Shown here: one piece after another, positions 10,393-21,040 of the stretch | Layout of the letters: each line of letters opens with the position of its first letter | How positions within the stretch are numbered: position 1 is the first letter of the stretch | NCBI GenBank assembly: GCA_021295775.1 | Contig: JAGWBS010000010.1 | Span: 1 to 43,394, forward strand | Length of the DNA: 43,394 nucleotides | From: Pseudomonadota bacterium | Lineage (GTDB): Bacteria > Myxococcota_A > UBA9160 > SZUA-336 | Direction of reading: 5' to 3' | The notes under the pieces: generated by a model | What the model was told of the DNA's origin: nothing | What the model saw: the letters and a program-made list of their open reading frames with translations, nothing else | The model's database searches: none | Position numbers and translations under genes: made by a program

Positions 10393-10916
10393 ATTCGGGC
10401 GGCCGATCGGCTATTTCCAAGCCCGCCGCGGCCCCCGGCCGCCCGGAGACGCCTCTGTCGATAACCGCTTCTCGCCCGAACCGCGCGACCCGCAGCATCG
10501 CCGCGCCCAGCGTCGAACGCTCCTGGTACGTCGCCGACGCCGACGACCAGGTGCTCGGGCGACTGGCCACGCGGATCGCGACGGTCCTGCGGGGTAAGCA
10601 CAAGCCGAGCTTCACCCCGCACGTGGACGGCGGCGACTACGTGATCGTGGTCAACGCCGGCAAAGTGCGTCTGACCGGCCGGAAGCTCGACCAGAAGACC
10701 TACCACCGCCACACGGGCTACATGGGCGGCATCAAGTCGGTCAGCGCCCGGCGCATGCTCGAGACGCATCCCGAGCGCGTCCTGCGCGCCGCGGTTCGGG
10801 GTATGCTTCCGAAGGGTCCGCTCGGCCGCCAGATGCTGCGCAAACTGCGCGTCTACGCGGAGGCGGAGCATCCCCACGCGGCGCAGAAGCCCCAGCCCCT
10901 GGAGTTCGACGCATGA
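10389..10916 (+). CDS. rplM: 50S ribosomal protein L13 (start uncertain)
   Basis: L13 is an early-assembly protein of the large ribosomal subunit. The body from [19 protein letters not shown] through [33 protein letters not shown] and [11 protein letters not shown] is unmistakable. Family members start about 15 residues before the Trp (bases 10524-10526), but no ATG, GTG or TTG lies there. The nearest in-frame starts are TTG 10389, overlapping the truA stop, and GTG 10359 inside truA. Both add a Pro/Ala/Arg-rich extension of about 30-40 residues with no family match. The true start may have been lost or be non-standard. Its stop overlaps rpsI (ATGA). Confidence 0.88.
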   Translation: MNSGGRSAISKPAAAPGRPETPLSITASRPNRATRSIAAPSVERSWYVADADDQVLGRLATRIATVLRGKHKPSFTPHVDGGDYVIVVNAGKVRLTGRKLDQKTYHRHTGYMGGIKSVSARRMLETHPERVLRAAVRGMLPKGPLGRQMLRKLRVYAEAEHPHAAQKPQPLEFDA

Positions 10917-11356
10917 GCACCTCCGAACCCGTCCCCGAGCCGGCCGTGAGAGCGCCCCGCACCAGCGCCGATGGGCGCTTCTACGCCACGGGCCGGCGCA
11001 AGTCCGCCCGCGCCCGCGTCTTTCTCAAGCCCGGCAGCGGAAACTTCACGATCAATGGCCGGGCGCTGGACGACTACTTCCCCAACCCGACGCTGCGTCT
11101 GATCCTGCAGCAGCCGCTCGAGGCGATCGAAGGCACCGACAAGTTCGACATCTCGGTCAGCGTGTCCGGGGGCGGCAGCAGCGGCCAGGCCGGGGCGGTC
11201 CGCCACGGCATTTCGCGGGCGCTCGAGCAGTACGACCCGCAGCTGAGGCCGACACTCAAGAAGGGCGGCTTCCTGACCCGCGACGCGCGGGAGAAGGAGC
11301 GCAAGAAGTACGGTCAGCGCGGCGCCCGCGCGCGTTTCCAGTTCAGCAAGCGCTGA
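10913..11356 (+). CDS. rpsI: 30S ribosomal protein S9
   Basis: S9 is a small-subunit protein whose C-terminal tail reaches the P-site tRNA. The 147-residue product has [16 protein letters not shown] near 23-38, [19 protein letters not shown] near 95-114, and ends RARFQFSKR, the invariant SKR tail. The first ~20 residues are an acidic/Pro-rich extension compared with E. coli S9 (130 residues). It overlaps rplM by four bases, the common L13-S9 transcription unit. Confidence 0.97.
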   Translation: MSTSEPVPEPAVRAPRTSADGRFYATGRRKSARARVFLKPGSGNFTINGRALDDYFPNPTLRLILQQPLEAIEGTDKFDISVSVSGGGSSGQAGAVRHGISRALEQYDPQLRPTLKKGGFLTRDAREKERKKYGQRGARARFQFSKR

Positions 11357-11391
11357 GCCGGGCTCAACTCCTGCCGACGCCGCGGACCCGC

Positions 11392-13891
<2,500 letters not shown>

Positions 13892-13976
13892 TTCGAGACG
13901 GGGCCGGCGAGCGGCGCGTCGCTTGAACTGAGGCGTGCGCTGGCGTATCTCTAGCCGTGCGCGCCGGTGGCGCGCC

Positions 13977-14051
13977 GGGCGCTTAACTCAGCGGTAGAGT
14001 GCTACCTTCACACGGTAGAAGTCACTGGTTCAAATCCAGTAGCGCCCACCA
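13977..14051 (+). tRNA. tRNA-Val(CAC)
   Basis: Acceptor strand GGGCGCT (13977-13983) pairs with AGCGCCC (14041-14047). The anticodon stem CTACC/GGTAG encloses the loop TTCACAC with anticodon CAC (reads GTG). The T arm is ACTGG-TTCAAAT-CCAGT. Discriminator A is followed by an encoded CCA (14049-14051). It stands alone after pyrG, at the border between the housekeeping chain and the accessory block. No repeat of its 3' end was seen downstream, so there is no sign that it serves as an attachment site. Confidence 0.95.
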
Positions 14052-14141
14052 GTTCCGCGCTTCCCCCATGCCCGGGCTTGCCGAGCCGGCGCCCCGCGTT
14101 CGGGGCGCGACCTCGTGGCCGGCACGGGAGGGAGAACGGGG

Positions 14142-15029
14142 ATGCGTGAGTTCGAGGGCCGGACCGCGGTCGTCACGGGAGCCGCGAGCGGCATGGGACT
14201 GGCTTTCGCGGAGCGCTTCGCCCGCGATGGCATGAACGTGGTGCTGGCCGACGTCGAGCTGGCCGCACTGCGCGTGGCCGCGGCGCGGGTGGAGGCCGAT
14301 CCGCGGGCGGGAGGCGTTCTCGCCGTTCCCACGGACGTCGGCAGCGCGGTCGAGATGGACCATTTGGGAGAGGCCGCCCTCGAGGCCTTCGGGGCCGCCC
14401 ACGTGGTCTGCCTGAACGCCGGCGTCGCGGGCGGCGGAGGCCCGATGGAGAACCTGACCACCGGCGACTGGAAGTGGGCCCTGGACGTGAACCTTTGGGG
14501 GGTGATCCACGGGATCCGCGTGTTCCTGAAAGGACTCAAGGCGCAGGACGAGGGACACATCGTAGTCACCTCGTCGGTGGCGGGCCTGACCTCGTATCCC
14601 GGCCTGGGCCCGTACAACGCCTCCAAGCACGCGGTCGCGAGCATCGCCGAGACGCTCTACGCGGAGCTGGCGGAGGCCGGATCCCGCGTGGGCGTGAGCT
14701 GCCTGTGCCCGGGCCGGGTCGCCACCCGGATCCACGAGTCGGAGCGCAACCGCCCCAAGCCGCTGGCCGACGAAGAGCGGCCCGCCCGAGACTTTCTGGA
14801 TCCCGGGCAGCGAGCGGCGGCGGCGGGCCTGTTCGCCGCCGGCCAGCCCCCGGCGGAGGTCGCGGAGCGGGTGTTCGCGGCGATCGTGGAGGAGCGCTTC
14901 TGGATCTACACCGACGGCGCCTTCAGGGAGCCGATCCGGGCGCGCCACCGCTCGATCGAAAACGAGTCGGAACCGCCTGCCCGCGGGCCGATTCTGGAGC
15001 CCTACCTGCGCGCGGAGAGCGCCGACTGA
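14142..15029 (+). CDS. short-chain dehydrogenase/reductase (SDR)
   Basis: Classical SDR of 295 residues that should oxidise or reduce an alcohol or ketone with NAD(P)(H). Visible are the cofactor motif TGAASGMG at 12-19, Asp37 after the second strand (LADVEL, favouring NAD(H)), NAG at 92-94, Ser145, and the catalytic Tyr158 and Lys162 (YNASK). The C-terminal 60 residues are a family-specific extension. ATG 14142 has GGGAGGGAGAAC ahead. It faces a P450 gene across a 52-base gap with a GC hairpin. The substrate cannot be read from the sequence; nearby genes suggest a hydroxylated lipid or terpenoid. Confidence 0.88.
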   Translation: MREFEGRTAVVTGAASGMGLAFAERFARDGMNVVLADVELAALRVAAARVEADPRAGGVLAVPTDVGSAVEMDHLGEAALEAFGAAHVVCLNAGVAGGGGPMENLTTGDWKWALDVNLWGVIHGIRVFLKGLKAQDEGHIVVTSSVAGLTSYPGLGPYNASKHAVASIAETLYAELAEAGSRVGVSCLCPGRVATRIHESERNRPKPLADEERPARDFLDPGQRAAAAGLFAAGQPPAEVAERVFAAIVEERFWIYTDGAFREPIRARHRSIENESEPPARGPILEPYLRAESAD

Positions 15030-15039
15030 CGGGCCGGAA

Positions 15040-15054
15040 GGCCGGGTCCCGGCC
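15040..15054. terminator. GC-rich hairpin between convergent genes
   Basis: GGCCGGG and CCCGGCC around a single T form a perfect inverted repeat in the 52 bases between the converging SDR and P450 genes. No T-run follows on either strand. It may act as a bidirectional 3' end or RNA-stability element; this is inferred from position. Confidence 0.3.
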
Positions 15055-15081
15055 TGGGGAGGCCGGGGCGCGCGAACGGCT

Positions 15082-16260
15082 TCACTCGCGCGGGGCGGGC
15101 GTGTAGCGGATCGGCACCCGATTGAAGCCGGCGACGTTGCCGCCGTGCATGTAATCCACCCCGTCGGGGTCGGCCGCGTAGTCCGGGATGCGGCGGTGGA
15201 TCTCCTCGAGCGCGACTCGGATCTCCAACCGCGCGAGTCTGGCTCCCAGGCAGAAATGCGGACCGTGCCCGAACCCCAGGTGGCGCTCCGCCCGGCGCAG
15301 GATGTCGAAGCGGTCGGGATCGGGGAACTGACGCTCGTCGCGGTTGGCCGCGCCGCACAGCAGGGCGACCTTCTCGCCCTTGGGGATGGTCTCCCCGTGG
15401 ATCGGGACATCGCGCGTGGTGGTGCGCGCCATGTAGGCGGTGGGGCTGAAGTAGCGGATCGACTCTTCCGCGGCGTCGGGGATCAGGCCGGGGTCGTCGA
15501 GGACCTTACGCTTCTGGTCGGGATGCTCCGACAGCAGAAAGCAGGTGTTGGCGATCCACTTCTCGGTGGTTTCGTTTCCCCCGGTGATCAGCAGGGTCAG
15601 GAAAGCGAGGCCTTCCTCGTCGGTCAGTTTGCGGCCTTCGTGTTCGACCGCGCACAGCGCCGAGGCCAGATCGTCGCGCGGCTGCGCGCGCCGGCTGCGC
15701 AGCAGCTCGGGGAAGTAGGCCCGCAGGTGCTGCATCCCCGAAGCCGAGCCCTCGGCCTGCCCCCCGGTCTGCTCCCGGGTGAGCGCGGCCTCGGGCCAGA
15801 GCCGGATCTGAAGGTGGTCTTCGCGCGGGGCGCCGAGCAGCGTCGAGATCACGTCCGAGGGCAGCTTGGCCGCGAACCCCGCCACCAGGTCGCACTCTCC
15901 GGCCTCGACGATCTGGTTGAGGAACTCGGTGCAGAGTCCGCGTACCCGGGGCTCGAGCCGATCGACGCTGCGGGGCGTGAAGGCGTGGTTGATCAGCCGG
16001 CGCAGCGGGAGCTGGTCGGGCGGGTCCATCTCGATCATCGAGCGGCTGCCGGCGTATCCCTCGATCGCGATGCCCTGGGTGGAGGTGTAGGTCTGCCAGT
16101 CGTTGTAGGCGTCGAGCACGTCCTGGAAGCGCGAAAGCGCCCAGAAGTCGAGCTTGGGGTTGTAGTAGGCCGGCGCCTCGTCCCTCAGTCGCTTGTAGGT
16201 CGGGTAGGGGTCGGCGTGGTGCGCGTGCGAAAAGGGGTTGAATTCGAAGTCGTGGCTCAT
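15082..16260 (-). CDS. cytochrome P450 (first copy)
   Basis: Soluble bacterial class P450 of 392 residues, inserting one oxygen atom into an organic substrate with electrons from a ferredoxin/reductase. The I-helix oxygen-activation motif GGNETT is at 227-232, the K-helix EESIR at 265-269 (Glu266, Arg269), and the heme loop FGHGPHFCLGARLAR at 330-344 with heme ligand Cys337. No signal or membrane anchor is present. No ferredoxin gene adjoins it; the KshB-type reductase at 25384 is a possible partner. Similar P450s occur in steroid- and terpene-using bacteria, but no substrate can be assigned. Confidence 0.95.
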   Translation of the reverse strand: MSHDFEFNPFSHAHHADPYPTYKRLRDEAPAYYNPKLDFWALSRFQDVLDAYNDWQTYTSTQGIAIEGYAGSRSMIEMDPPDQLPLRRLINHAFTPRSVDRLEPRVRGLCTEFLNQIVEAGECDLVAGFAAKLPSDVISTLLGAPREDHLQIRLWPEAALTREQTGGQAEGSASGMQHLRAYFPELLRSRRAQPRDDLASALCAVEHEGRKLTDEEGLAFLTLLITGGNETTEKWIANTCFLLSEHPDQKRKVLDDPGLIPDAAEESIRYFSPTAYMARTTTRDVPIHGETIPKGEKVALLCGAANRDERQFPDPDRFDILRRAERHLGFGHGPHFCLGARLARLEIRVALEEIHRRIPDYAADPDGVDYMHGGNVAGFNRVPIRYTPAPRE

Positions 16261-16341
16261 GGGGCGGGATGATCGCCTCTCGGAGGGGCTGGGGCCAAGT
16301 CGACGGTCCAGGCCCGGCCGGAACGCGAGCGACGGGACGGA

Positions 16342-16818
16342 CTAGCGATCCGAGTCCTGGAAGTCGTCGAGTCCGCCCGGCTGGCCGCTGCCGGCGGCCG
16401 GGTAGGTCATGAACTCGAGCAGGTTCCCGTCGGGATCGCGCGTGTAGACGCTGGTGCCGAGCCGCTGGCCGGCGTGACCTCCGCCGCGCTGGTCGTACGG
16501 GCCGTAGGCGATCTCCGACCCCGCCTGGCGGATCAACTCCTGGGCCTCCTCGATGCTGCCGCCGAAGGCGAAGCAGAGGTCGCCGCAGCCGGGTTTCGCG
16601 GTCGGTCCTTTGGCCTCGAAGTCGGGGTTCTGCCACATCTCCGGCGGGTGGACATTGATCTTGGAGTCGGGGCCGATCTGGATGGCGAACATCGGGAACT
16701 CGCCGGAGCGCCACTCCTGCTCGTACAGGATCGGGAAGCCCAGGCGACGGTAGAAGGCGATCAGGGCCTCCGGATCGGCGGTGGGCAGCGAGACGTGGTC
16801 GAAGCCGTGAATGGACAT
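16342..16818 (-). CDS. VOC-family (glyoxalase/dioxygenase fold) protein
   Basis: 158-residue single protein of the vicinal oxygen chelate superfamily. It starts MSIHGFDHVSLPTADPEALIAFYRRLGF, cut here as the typical first beta-alpha-beta unit, with His8 as a likely metal ligand. It has NVHPPE (His57) and ends with SVYTRDPDGNLLEF (Glu135), the usual last ligand. The ATG has AGGAG about seven bases ahead and overlaps the stop of the lipoprotein gene upstream, so both are co-translated. Lactoylglutathione lyase, extradiol dioxygenase and resistance proteins share this fold; the true reaction is unknown. Confidence 0.85.
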   Translation of the reverse strand: MSIHGFDHVSLPTADPEALIAFYRRLGFPILYEQEWRSGEFPMFAIQIGPDSKINVHPPEMWQNPDFEAKGPTAKPGCGDLCFAFGGSIEEAQELIRQAGSEIAYGPYDQRGGGHAGQRLGTSVYTRDPDGNLLEFMTYPAAGSGQPGGLDDFQDSDR

Positions 16819-17252
16819 CAGGGTCGCTCCTGTGCGGGGATTGGAGTTTCGAGTCTCTCCGAGTCGGAGGCCCACCAGGCATGGGCGCGCTCGAGCGTGC
16901 AATCCTGGATCGCCCGCGTCCAGCGCTCGTGGTCTCTCTGGACCCCGCGGGTGACCACGCCCAGCCGGACGATGTCCTGGCCGTCCGGCTCGCCGCTCTC
17001 GCGGCTCGCCGAGACGCGCAGGTCCAGGATGGCCACCCCGGGATAGCGCTGCGACAGGCAGTCGAGCAGCTCCGGCCGGTCGAAGAAGCTTCGCGCGATG
17101 CGGCCGAGTTCCGCCTGCGAGCGAGGCTCCGTGAGGCCGGGGAGAGCCAGGCTGTGGTTGTAGAGCGCCGTGCGGCCGTCCACCGGCGGCGGAGGCGGAG
17201 CCGTACAGCCGGCCAGACTCGCGGCGAGCAGCCAGACGGCGCAGGTGCGCAT
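16818..17252 (-). CDS. small putative lipoprotein
   Basis: 144-residue product with a lipoprotein signal peptide: MRTCAVWLLAASLAGC, lipobox LAGC, then a Pro-rich linker (APPPPPVDG). The mature part contains GVAILDLRVSASRESGEPDG and a Trp/Arg-rich C-terminus; I recognise no family. It would be attached to the inner or outer membrane. No Shine-Dalgarno is visible before ATG 17252. The stop overlaps the VOC start, so the two form an operon. The reading frame is supported by the clean signal peptide and the coupling. Confidence 0.7.
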   Translation of the reverse strand: MRTCAVWLLAASLAGCTAPPPPPVDGRTALYNHSLALPGLTEPRSQAELGRIARSFFDRPELLDCLSQRYPGVAILDLRVSASRESGEPDGQDIVRLGVVTRGVQRDHERWTRAIQDCTLERAHAWWASDSERLETPIPAQERP

Positions 17253-17355
17253 GCGTCGAGGATGACACGTCCCGGTCCGGGTGGCAGCCGACCCGAAAGT
17301 GGGGTAGCCCGGCGCGAGGGCGCCGGTCGGAGTCGAGGCCGGAACGGGAGGGGCC

Positions 17356-17385
17356 TTGCCAGCCTCGACGGCGATCGCACAAGAT
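17356..17385 (+). promoter_or_regulatory. possible sigma-70 promoter for the HSD17B4-type SDR
   Basis: TTGCCA (17356-17361), an 18-base spacer and CAAGAT (17380-17385) resemble a -35/-10 pair. The start would fall close to the GTG at 17397. The -10 is weak, and no expression evidence is available. Confidence 0.3.
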
Positions 17386-17396
17386 GCGACCCCGCC

Positions 17397-18320
17397 GTGT
17401 CTCCCCAAGCCGCTCCCATCCGCTTCGACGGCCAGGTGGCCCTGGTCACGGGCGCGGGCCACGGCCTGGGCCGCGCCTACGCCGAGAATCTGGCCGCTCG
17501 CGGCGCCGCGCTGCTGGTCAACAATCGGCGCCGGCCCGGGGACGGCGGGGGCAGCGCCGAGGAACTCGCGGAGGAGATCCGTTCCCGCGGCGGCCGGGCG
17601 CTGGCCAACGGCGAGCGCGTCGACTCCCCGGGTGCCGGCACGCGCATGGTCGAGCAGGCCCTGGAGGCCTTCGGCCGCCTCGACATCCTGATCTGCAACG
17701 CGGGTCTGTCGAGCGTGAGAGCCTTTCACCGCCTGACCCCCGTGGAGCTGCGCGAACTGGTCGAGGTGAACCTCTGGGGCAGCCTGGCCCCCCTGCACGC
17801 GGCGCTGTCGCCGATGCGGGAGGCCGGCTACGGTCGGATTCTTCTCACCAGCTCGACCGCCGCCCTGTTCGGCGACGCGGGATTCTCGGCCTACGCGGCG
17901 GCCAAGGCCGCCTGGATCGGACTGGTGCCCTCGCTCGCGGCCGAGTCCGCGGCCCGTGGGGTCGCGGTCAACGCCATCGTCCCGTTTGCCCTCACGCGCA
18001 TGACGCGGCGCCTCTTCGACCAGGGCCACCTGCCGGCCGAGTCGGCGGAGAAAATGGATCCGCGCAGGGTGGCCGACCTCGCGACCTGGCTGGTCAGCCG
18101 CGGCTGCCCGGTGAACGGCCAGCTGCTGATCGCGGGGGGCGGCGCGCTGGGCCGCGCCCGGATGCAGGCCAGCCGCGGCGTGGCGCTCCCCGCCGGCGCT
18201 TCCGGTCCGGAAGCGGTCGCCGCCGAATACGTGCGGCTGGCCGACATGCGCGGCGCCCGGGCGTTCGAAAGCGGGGGAGAATTCCTGAACGCCCTGGTCC
18301 GGCGAGTGCTCGACGCTTGA
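17397..18320 (+). CDS. SDR of the HSD17B4/multifunctional-enzyme type
   Basis: 307-residue SDR resembling the dehydrogenase domain of the peroxisomal multifunctional enzyme 2 (HSD17B4/Fox2), which oxidises 3-hydroxyacyl-CoA. Motifs: TGAGHGLG at 18-25, RAYAENLAARGAALLVNN near 26-43, NAG at 101-103, Ser153, Tyr166 and Lys170 (YAAAK). The GGGSAEELAEEIRSRGG segment and the long C-terminal part after ~220 are typical of this subgroup. Start GTG 17397 has no obvious Shine-Dalgarno. In this setting a role in beta-oxidation of a side chain is plausible but inferred. Confidence 0.82.
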   Translation: MSPQAAPIRFDGQVALVTGAGHGLGRAYAENLAARGAALLVNNRRRPGDGGGSAEELAEEIRSRGGRALANGERVDSPGAGTRMVEQALEAFGRLDILICNAGLSSVRAFHRLTPVELRELVEVNLWGSLAPLHAALSPMREAGYGRILLTSSTAALFGDAGFSAYAAAKAAWIGLVPSLAAESAARGVAVNAIVPFALTRMTRRLFDQGHLPAESAEKMDPRRVADLATWLVSRGCPVNGQLLIAGGGALGRARMQASRGVALPAGASGPEAVAAEYVRLADMRGARAFESGGEFLNALVRRVLDA

Positions 18321-18322
18321 GG

Positions 18323-18341
18323 GGCGCGCGGCGTGCGCGCC
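18323..18341. terminator. GC-rich hairpin between convergent genes
   Basis: GGCGCGC (18323-18329), loop GGCGT and GCGCGCC (18335-18341) form a perfect 7-bp stem three bases after the SDR stop. It faces the aldolase gene on the other strand. No T-run follows. It is likely a shared 3' end. Confidence 0.35.
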
Positions 18342-18353
18342 GGAAGCTCTCGG

Positions 18354-19106
18354 CTAGGAGCCCCGCGTGCGGGCCAGGAGTTCGGAGGACGCGCCGGCGA
18401 GAAGCTGCGCGTCGACCCCCACGGCCACCAGTCCGAAGCCGCTCCGCAGGTATTCGCGGGCCAGCTCCGGGGTGGGACAGAAGATCCCCAGCGGCAGGCC
18501 GCGCGCCCGGCAGGCGGTCCTGACCCGCTCGATCGCGCCGCTGACCGAGGGGTGGCCGAGGTCGCCCGGCCGCCCCAGGCTGCCGGAGAGGTCGAATGGG
18601 CCGATCAGCGCGCAGTCGAGGCCCTCGACCGCAGCGATCTCGTCGATGCCCTCGACGGCGTCGATGTGTTCGATCTGAGCGATCACGGCCTCGCGGCGGT
18701 GCGCGTCTTCCAGGTAGCTCGCCAGATCGCGACCGTAGCCCTGGGCGCGGGCGATCCCGGCGCTGCGCTCGCCATGAGGCGGATAGCGGCAGGCGCGCAC
18801 CACCGCGCGCGCGTCCTCGGCGCTGTCGACGTGGGGGACGATCACCCCCGCGGGACCCAGGTCGAGCACTCTCGCCAGCGCGGCCGGATCGCGGCTCGGC
18901 GCCCGCACGACCGCGGGGCAGCTCGGCGAGACCGCCTGAATCATGCGTTGCGCGCAGGCGAGGTCGATCGGACCGTGTTCGGTGTCGATCCACACCCAGT
19001 CGAAGCCGGCGCGCGCGACGCACTCCGCCGTCTGCTCGCTGGCGAAAGCCAGCACCGTTCCGATCAGCTCGTCGCCCCGCGCCAGCCGAGTTCTGAAATC
19101 GGTCAT
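18354..19106 (-). CDS. HpcH/HpaI-type aldolase (class II, pyruvate/oxo-acid)
   Basis: 250-residue TIM-barrel aldolase of the HpcH/HpaI family, which cleaves or forms 4-hydroxy-2-oxo acids such as products of aromatic-ring degradation. Visible are WIDTEHGP (Asp41, Glu43, His44; HpaI has DGEHAP), VRAPSRDP, AQIEHIDAVEGIDEIA with the metal Glu, and LIGPFDLSGSLG with the metal Asp. ATG 19106 gives the normal MTDFRTRL start; ATG 19121 is possible. It diverges from the HsaA-type gene with only 61 bases between, so both may share control. HpaI aldolases release pyruvate from meta-cleavage products. Confidence 0.88.
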   Translation of the reverse strand: MTDFRTRLARGDELIGTVLAFASEQTAECVARAGFDWVWIDTEHGPIDLACAQRMIQAVSPSCPAVVRAPSRDPAALARVLDLGPAGVIVPHVDSAEDARAVVRACRYPPHGERSAGIARAQGYGRDLASYLEDAHRREAVIAQIEHIDAVEGIDEIAAVEGLDCALIGPFDLSGSLGRPGDLGHPSVSGAIERVRTACRARGLPLGIFCPTPELAREYLRSGFGLVAVGVDAQLLAGASSELLARTRGS

Positions 19107-19167
19107 GTCTGCGCCGAGCATGGCAGACTCGCCGGACGGCGTCAGCGCGCCGAAGGACGACGGGTGA

Positions 19168-20331
19168 GTGGAACAGACCGAATATCTGATGCGGATCCGC
19201 GAGCTGATCCCGGCCATCGCGAAGCGGGCGGAGAGCGCCGAGGAACTGCGGCGCATTCCCGACGCCACGATCGAGGAACTTCGCGGGTCGGGGCTGATGA
19301 AGGCCCTGCAGCCGCGGCGCTGGGGCGGATTCGAACTCGATCCGCGGGTCGTCTACCGCGCGGCGCGCGAACTGGGAGGCGCCTGCGGCTCCACGGCCTG
19401 GGTGTACGGGATCCTGGCGGTCCACCCCTGGCAGCTGGCGCTCTTTCCCGAGCGGGCGCAAGCGGACGTCTGGACGCACGACGACAGCGAGATGATCGCC
19501 TCGACCTACGCGCCGGTCGGCCAGGTCCGCAGGCAGGAGGGCGGCTACCGCCTGAGCGGTCGCTGGCCCTGGTCGAGCGGAACGGACCACTGCGACTGGG
19601 TGTTCCTGGGCGGCGTGGACGCCGAGGATCCGGAGCGTCCCGACATGCGCACCTTCCTACTGCCGCGCGGCGACTACCTCGTGGAGGACACTTGGCACGC
19701 CGCGGGCCTCAAGGGTACGGGCACCAACGACATCGTGGTGGACGACGCGTTCGTTCCCGACTACCGCACGCTCTCGTTCGCCGACACTTCCGCCTGCGTC
19801 TGCCCGGGCCAGGCGGAGAACAAAGCGGCACTGTATCGACTGCCCTTCGGGGCCGTGTTCTCGACCACCATCTTCGCCGCCTGCCTGGGAATCGCCGGCG
19901 GGGCGCTGGAGGCCTATCGCGACTACCTGTCGCGGCGGTTCAAGATTGCCTACTCCGAAAAGGCGAACCAAGATCCGCATGGCCAGATCCGCCTGGCGCA
20001 GGCGAGTTCGGTCCTGGACGCGGCCTGGCTGCAGCTCGAACGGAACGTCGCAACCCTGGTCGAGGGTGCCGAAAGGGGAGAGCCGCTCGGGGTGGTCGAG
20101 CGCACGCGGCTGCGCCACGACCAGGTCTACGGCGCGGGGCGCGCGCTGGAGGCGATCGACGCCTGTTTCTCCTCCAGCGGGGGGTTCGTGCTGCGCCACG
20201 GCAACCTCCTGCAGCGCTTCTGGCGCGATCTGCACGCGGCTCGCCAGCACGCCATCAACGACTACGAACGGGCCGCCGAGATGTACGGCCAGGCTCTGCT
20301 GGGATTCGAGCTGCCCGACGGAACGTACTGA
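19168..20331 (+). CDS. hsaA: HsaA-type flavin-dependent monooxygenase (acyl-CoA dehydrogenase fold)
   Basis: 387-residue oxygenase component of a two-component flavin monooxygenase in the acyl-CoA dehydrogenase fold. It follows Mycobacterium HsaA, which hydroxylates 3-HSA in steroid ring degradation, along its length: PDATIEEL, LQPRRWGGFELDP, CGSTAWVYGILAVHPWQLAL, WPWSSGTDHCDWVFLGG, GLKGTGTNDIVV, and the ending LQRFWRDLHAARQHAINDYERA. Start GTG 19168 has AAGGACGAC ahead. The flavin reductase partner HsaB is not in the window. Related hydroxylases act on phenols and other aromatics, so a steroid substrate is only a possibility. Confidence 0.87.
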   Translation: MEQTEYLMRIRELIPAIAKRAESAEELRRIPDATIEELRGSGLMKALQPRRWGGFELDPRVVYRAARELGGACGSTAWVYGILAVHPWQLALFPERAQADVWTHDDSEMIASTYAPVGQVRRQEGGYRLSGRWPWSSGTDHCDWVFLGGVDAEDPERPDMRTFLLPRGDYLVEDTWHAAGLKGTGTNDIVVDDAFVPDYRTLSFADTSACVCPGQAENKAALYRLPFGAVFSTTIFAACLGIAGGALEAYRDYLSRRFKIAYSEKANQDPHGQIRLAQASSVLDAAWLQLERNVATLVEGAERGEPLGVVERTRLRHDQVYGAGRALEAIDACFSSSGGFVLRHGNLLQRFWRDLHAARQHAINDYERAAEMYGQALLGFELPDGTY

Positions 20332-20455
20332 TCCGGCCCCCGCGCAGGCCCGGGGTCGGGCGCGCCCGGGGGACGCGCCGCGCGGGCTCCGGCTCCCGAC
20401 TGAGTAAGATGGCGGCCGGCGCCGAACGGCGTCCCCAGGCCTGAAAGGAGATTTC

Positions 20456-21040
20456 GTGAGATTCGAAGGCAAGCTGGCGATGGTGACGGGGGCGGCTTCC
20501 GGAATCGGCCTGCGCACGGCGCGGGCCTTCGCCCGCGAGGGCGCGGAACTGGCCCTGGTCGATCTGAACGAGGCGGGGGTCGAGGCCGTCGCCCGGGAGA
20601 TCCGGGACGGCGGAGGGACCGCCACAGCCTACGCCGCCGACCTGTCGCGCGTGGTCCGGATCCGCGAACTCTTCGGCGCACGGCCGCGTCGACGCGCTGG
20701 CCAATATCGCCGCGATCTACCCCACCGCCCAGCTGCTCGAAGTGACGGAGGACCACTGGGACGCGGTCCTGGGGCTCAACCTGCGCGGCGTCTTCTTCTG
20801 CTGCCAGGAGGCCATCGGGATCATGCTCGAGCAGGGCGGCGGTGCGATCGTGAACATTGCGTCCGGCGCCGCCTTTCGGCCGCTGGAGGGCATGGTCGCC
20901 TACTGCACCTCGAAAGCCGGCCTGCTGGGAATGACGCGCGTGCTGGCGCTGCACACCGCCCGCAGGGGCGTCCGCATCAACACCGTCGCCCCGGGGCACA
21001 CCGACACCGAGGGCAACCGGGTGATGGGCTCGGAGGTTGA
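20456..21040 (+). CDS. SDR, N-terminal fragment (frameshifted)
   Basis: Start of a third short-chain dehydrogenase. GTG 20456 follows AAAGGAG with good spacing. The product has TGAASGIG at 11-18 and LALVDLNEAG (Asp36, NAD-type). SDR sequence ends near residue 75 (RIRELFGA, base ~20680); the rest of this frame to 21040 is Arg/Gly-rich out-of-frame translation. Normal SDRs have about 8-10 residues between ELF and the GRVDALANIA motif; here that motif follows almost at once in another frame, so 2 or about 14 bases may be missing. Confidence 0.8.
   Translation: MRFEGKLAMVTGAASGIGLRTARAFAREGAELALVDLNEAGVEAVAREIRDGGGTATAYAADLSRVVRIRELFGARPRRRAGQYRRDLPHRPAARSDGGPLGRGPGAQPARRLLLLPGGHRDHARAGRRCDREHCVRRRLSAAGGHGRLLHLESRPAGNDARAGAAHRPQGRPHQHRRPGAHRHRGQPGDGLGG

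Noticed and set aside
13977..14051. tRNA-Val as the attachment site of an integrated element
   Set aside because: No integrase and no repeat of the tRNA 3' end was seen downstream; the block genes are metabolic and on both strands without mobile-element genes.
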